Positions 6,374 through 9,039 of a stretch of 9,039 nt of DNA are shown here, in pieces; the first letter of the stretch is position 1; each line of letters starts with the position of its first letter. The stretch is taken from positions 1-9,039 of the forward strand of contig CAMLKX010000066.1 in NCBI GenBank assembly GCA_946480515.1, given 5' to 3'. The notes under the pieces were generated by a model. That model did not search any database. It was not told the origin of the DNA and saw nothing but the letters and a program-made list of their open reading frames with translations. The translations under genes were made by a program, and so were the position numbers. The stretch is from an uncultured Sphingomonadaceae bacterium (GTDB lineage: Bacteria > Pseudomonadota > Alphaproteobacteria > Sphingomonadales > Sphingomonadaceae).

Positions 6374-7741
6374 CACAGAGTGATCCACGACAGGGCGGGG
6401 AACAGTGCCTCCATATCGCCGGTCAAACCAAAGGCGAACAATAGGGAGCGCAGACCAAGCACCGCGACCAGCAGCACGACGGTCAACGCAAGATCATCCC
6501 TGCCGAAGCCCAGATGATGCTTTCGGCTGAGCAGCCACATCGTCACATATTTCACCGCTTCGCCGCCGCTGATGACAAGGATCGCGGCAAGAAAACCGTA
6601 GAAGTGGAACGCGAGCGGAACGGCGACCACATAGCTGACCAGTTTCACCGCGTTGGCGATTGCTGGCCAGGAGGGCTTGGCCATGCCCATCAGGATCGAT
6701 TCATTGACGCTGTTGAGAACGGCGAACCACACTCCGATCAGCAACAGCGGAAGCACCAGCGCGGCACCATGGTAGCGGCTGTCGTAGAGGAGCATCACAA
6801 TCTCGTCGGACACGGTAATGAAGGAGGCGATCCCAACGGCTGCGGCGAGCAGCAAGGTGCGACGGCCCCGTAGGAGGCGTTGGCGGACCTCGATCGCCGA
6901 CGCGCCCATCGCTGCGATCATCGGAAACAGCAGCATGTTCCCATATCTGACCGCGAGTAGGCTGACGACGTCGGACAGTGTGCGGGCAATGCCGTAGATT
7001 CCGAGCTCCGCCAGGCTGAGCCGTTTGGCGAAATACAGCCGATCAAAATTCATCGCGAGGAAGAACACCACGGACGAGAGGAAAATCCACTTTCCGAAAA
7101 CCAACAGCTGACGAGCGCTCGGCCGGTGGATGATGAAGCGCTGGCGAAGGCCATTGATCATGAGGAAGGAAAGCATCAGCGCGCCGGCGCTTGAGATCAC
7201 GGCCCCGAGGACCAGCGCCCAAATGGTCGGTGTAATCAGGGCCAATCCGACGTGAGCGACAAACGACAGCGCTGTGAAGGCGACTTCGATAATGTTTAGC
7301 CGCCTGCGCGTGGAGCAGGGCGCCGCCAACGGAGTGAAGTCCCGAAAAGACAAAGAGCAGTGCGGCAACCTGAAGGATGATCTTGAGCTCGGATTGCTCG
7401 AAGAATGTCGCGATCGCTCCAGCGGAGAGGAAACACAGCGCACCAAGGATGATCCCTCGCAGCGCCTGGATCGTCCAAGCCGTGTCGTAGAAGTCGGGGG
7501 TGGCGCCATCCTTGTTGCTGACGATGTTCTGGGAAATGCCGATATCGGACAGCAGCTCCACACCGACCTTGATCGTGTTGACGATCAGCATCAGCCCAAA
7601 CAATGACGGCGCCAGCAGGCGGGCCAGCACGACGTTTGTGAGCAAGCGCAGGAGCTGGACCAGCCCGTAGCAAATGGTTGTCCAACTCAGCCGGACAACG
7701 AGCGCTTGCGGAAATCGCGCGGTCAGCACGGCTGCCGACAA
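6373..7741 (-). pseudogene. wzx: Wzx-like oligosaccharide flippase, split by a frameshift
   Basis: Two overlapping frames each encode part of one polysaccharide flippase. The first (TTG at 7741) gives 146 flippase-like residues: VVRLSWTTICYGLVQLLRLL (15-34), then ARLLAPSLFGLM, LSDIGISQNIV and DTAWTIQALRGI, ending at GGALLHAQ (7304). After that the frame turns Arg/Pro-rich and stops at 7043. From 7299 the next frame continues with RLNIIEVAFTALSF and about 308 residues of alternating membrane segments to the TGA at 6375-6373. The switch equals a net gain of one base or loss of 2, 5, 8 or 11. Joined, the product is about 454 residues, normal for this family, which moves lipid-linked repeat units across the inner membrane. 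As written only a truncated 232-residue protein would be made. Whether this is real inactivation or a sequence error cannot be told here. The TTG start has no clear ribosome binding site, but no ATG or GTG lies in frame upstream. Confidence 0.85.
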
Positions 7742-7754
7742 GCTCTCGCAGAGG

Positions 7755-7785
7755 GCTGGCAGTCGCCAGCAGCCGCTGCGGCGGC
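7755..7785. repeat. two adjacent short hairpins in the divergent region
   Basis: GCTGGC-AGTC-GCCAGC (7755-7770) is a perfect 6-bp inverted repeat with a 4-nt loop. It is followed at once by GCCGC-TGCG-GCGGC (7772-7785 with a 5-bp stem). Both lie in the untranslated leader of the flippase operon, ending 14 nt before its TTG start, and upstream of the GT4 gene on the other strand. There is no T-run, so they are not intrinsic terminators. Confidence 0.35.
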
Positions 7786-7787
7786 AA

Positions 7788-7822
7788 ATAGCATGGACCG
7801 TGATCGTGCCGTGCGATTAGGA
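7788..7822. promoter_or_regulatory. leader block shared with 154-190
   Basis: ATAGCATGG (7788-7796), GTGCC (7806-7810), GCGA (7813-7816) and AGGA (7819-7822) recur in the same order as at 154-190 in front of the accessory gene. The internal TAGCAT (7789-7794) could be a -10 element, but no good -35 lies 17 bp before it (CCAGCA). AGGAG (7819-7823) is the ribosome binding site of the GT4 gene, 7 nt before its GTG. Confidence 0.25.
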
Positions 7823-7830
7823 GTGGCCAT

Positions 7831-8919
7831 GTGAGAATCCTGTTCGCGCTTGCCGGCCTTCACCGCGTTGATCGCGGTGCGGAGATTGCCTTCATGGCAA
7901 TCGCTTCCGAACTGGCTCGCGCTGGACATCAAGTGACATTGATTGGTTCCGGACCCTCACGACCGGGGCAAGGCTATCGCTATCTACGAGCCAAAGCCAT
8001 TGCTCGCGAGCGGTTCGAGCGTTTTCCGAAGGGTCCGCTGTTCCGAGGTGACACAGTTTGGGAGGAGGCCAGCTTCATTCCGGGCCTGCTGAGCACGTAT
8101 CAGCCCAGCGATTACGACGTGACCCTGACTTGCAGCTACCCATTCACCAATTGGGCTCTCCGCCGACCCGTGGCTGGCGCACGCCGCCCGCCGCATGTGT
8201 TCGTGACCCAGAATGGTGACTGGCCCGCGTTCGCGCGGAATGCGGAATATCGCTGGTTCGGTTGCGAAGGACTGGTGTGCATCAACCCCGATCATGCGGA
8301 ACGCAATGCCGACCGGTGGCGGACGGCTCTGATCCCCAATGGGGTTGATCTTGAACGATTTACCCCAGGCTTCGGTGACCGGGCTCGCTTCGGCCTCGAT
8401 CCGGAGCGGCCGGTAGTGCTGATGGTCAGCGCAATGATCGCCAGCAAGAACATCGACGAAGGTATCCGCGCGGTCAGCCAGCTCCCGGAAGCAACGCTGG
8501 TCGTGGCCGGAGATGGTCCGCTGCGTGCATCACTTCACGCTCTCGCCGAGGAACTGATGCCGGGTCGCTTCAGGCAGGTGCAGGTCCCGTCCGCTGACAT
8601 GCCTTCACTCTATCGCTGTGCCGATGCGTTCGTTCACCTCTCCCGCGATGAATCGTTCGGCAATGTCTATGTCGAGGCGCTGGCCTGCGGCCTGCCGGTT
8701 GTCGCGTGGGATCTTCCGCGCACCCGATGGATCGTGGGCGACGCGGCAAAGCTTGCGGCGCGCGATGATTCCGGCATGCTGGTCGAGCAGCTTCGGAACG
8801 CGATCGGGGCCGGCCCTTCGACCCTCGGGCAGGCGGCTCAGGTGGAGCGCTTCGCCTGGCCAACCGTCGCGAAGCAGTATGAATCCTTTTTGGGCGAAGT
8901 TATCGGCGGTCCGGCCTAA
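7831..8919 (+). CDS. glycosyltransferase family 4
   Basis: 362-residue GT-B fold retaining glycosyltransferase. The N-terminal domain opens with MRILFALAGLHRVDRGAEIAF-type sequence, where RGAE (15-18) takes the place of the usual glycine-rich GGxE nucleotide-loop motif. The donor domain carries IPNGVDLERF (168-177), SAMIASKNIDEGI (200-212, with Lys206 at the usual phosphate-binding position), AGDGPL (226-231) and E274-SFGNVYV-E282, the EX7E motif. The GTG start (7831) is well supported by AGGAG (7819-7823) 7 nt upstream; no in-frame alternative is needed. It is transcribed divergently from the flippase operon with 89 bp between starts. It likely adds one sugar to the same repeat unit. Donor and linkage cannot be predicted. 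Confidence 0.88.
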   Translation: MRILFALAGLHRVDRGAEIAFMAIASELARAGHQVTLIGSGPSRPGQGYRYLRAKAIARERFERFPKGPLFRGDTVWEEASFIPGLLSTYQPSDYDVTLTCSYPFTNWALRRPVAGARRPPHVFVTQNGDWPAFARNAEYRWFGCEGLVCINPDHAERNADRWRTALIPNGVDLERFTPGFGDRARFGLDPERPVVLMVSAMIASKNIDEGIRAVSQLPEATLVVAGDGPLRASLHALAEELMPGRFRQVQVPSADMPSLYRCADAFVHLSRDESFGNVYVEALACGLPVVAWDLPRTRWIVGDAAKLAARDDSGMLVEQLRNAIGAGPSTLGQAAQVERFAWPTVAKQYESFLGEVIGGPA

Positions 8920-9039
8920 TCCGAAACAGTCCGACTTGGCGGGTTGCGCCACGATGCACGCCGGTGAACAATCGCGCCCGTGAATATTCCTCCTCCGCCT
9001 GGGCTGCGCGAAAGTGCCGAAGCGAGCCCCGCGCCGCAT
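8920..9039. other. right-edge stretch without an assignable gene
   Basis: 120 bp after the GT4 stop. Two plus-strand frames are open to the edge, from GTG at 8963 (MNNRAREYSSSAW...) and from GTG at 8980 (MNIPPPPGLRES...). Either could be the start of the next gene, but neither has a clear ribosome binding site and I recognise neither product. The frame from 8963 has the higher GC in third codon position. No hairpin with a T-run was seen. Confidence 0.3.

Noticed and set aside
7295..7312. Programmed ribosomal frameshifting in the flippase gene
   Set aside because: The needed shift is +1; no slippery heptamer, slow codon plus stop, or stimulator motif is visible, and flippases are not known for it.
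7723..7932. Minus-strand 69-residue frame across the divergent region before the flippase
   Set aside because: Overlaps the well-supported GT4 start on the other strand; Ala/Arg-rich with no ribosome binding site or family resemblance.
8605..9039. Minus-strand open frame running to the right edge
   Set aside because: Mostly antisense to the GT4 donor domain, and the translation shows no known family; only its last 120 bases lie outside that gene.

Overview
The window is part of an extracellular polysaccharide locus built around an exosortase of the XrtV type. High GC content, GC-rich third codon positions, frequent GTG/TTG starts, and the pairing of XrtV with an EpsI-like partner, a small accessory membrane protein and an EpsD-like lipoprotein all suggest an alphaproteobacterium, most likely of the Sphingomonadales. 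That placement is inferred from the gene set; no taxonomic marker is present.

Layout. (1) Positions 1-118 (-) hold the first 39 codons of an EpsD-like lipoprotein peptidyl-prolyl isomerase running off the left edge. (2) Positions 203-460 (+) encode a small membrane protein matching the XrtV-system accessory family. (3) Positions 461-2013 (-) are an xrtV-epsI operon with a 4-nt ATGA overlap. (4) Positions 2169-3335 (+) encode a membrane GT2 glycosyltransferase with DAD, ED and QxxRW motifs. (5) Positions 3332-7741 (-) form a tightly packed four-gene operon transcribed in the order flippase (wzx-like), GT2, GT4, GT25. (6) Positions 7831-8919 (+) encode a second GT4. The last 120 bases have no gene I can assign.

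Together the genes suggest Wzx-type assembly. Five glycosyltransferases would build a lipid-linked repeat unit on the cytoplasmic face and the flippase would carry it across the inner membrane. The XrtV/EpsI/EpsD module would act on the periplasmic side, probably on a sorted protein or in export. The priming transferase, Wzy polymerase, Wza/Wzc export proteins and any exosortase substrate are not visible and would lie outside the window.

The most notable points are these. The flippase is split by a frameshift near 7299-7312, with an intact flippase N-terminus in one frame and an intact remainder in another. Two divergent intergenic regions (154-190 and 7788-7822) share an ordered set of short motifs, including an identical 9-mer. 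Both convergent junctions have abutting or overlapping stop codons with no room for a terminator between the genes.
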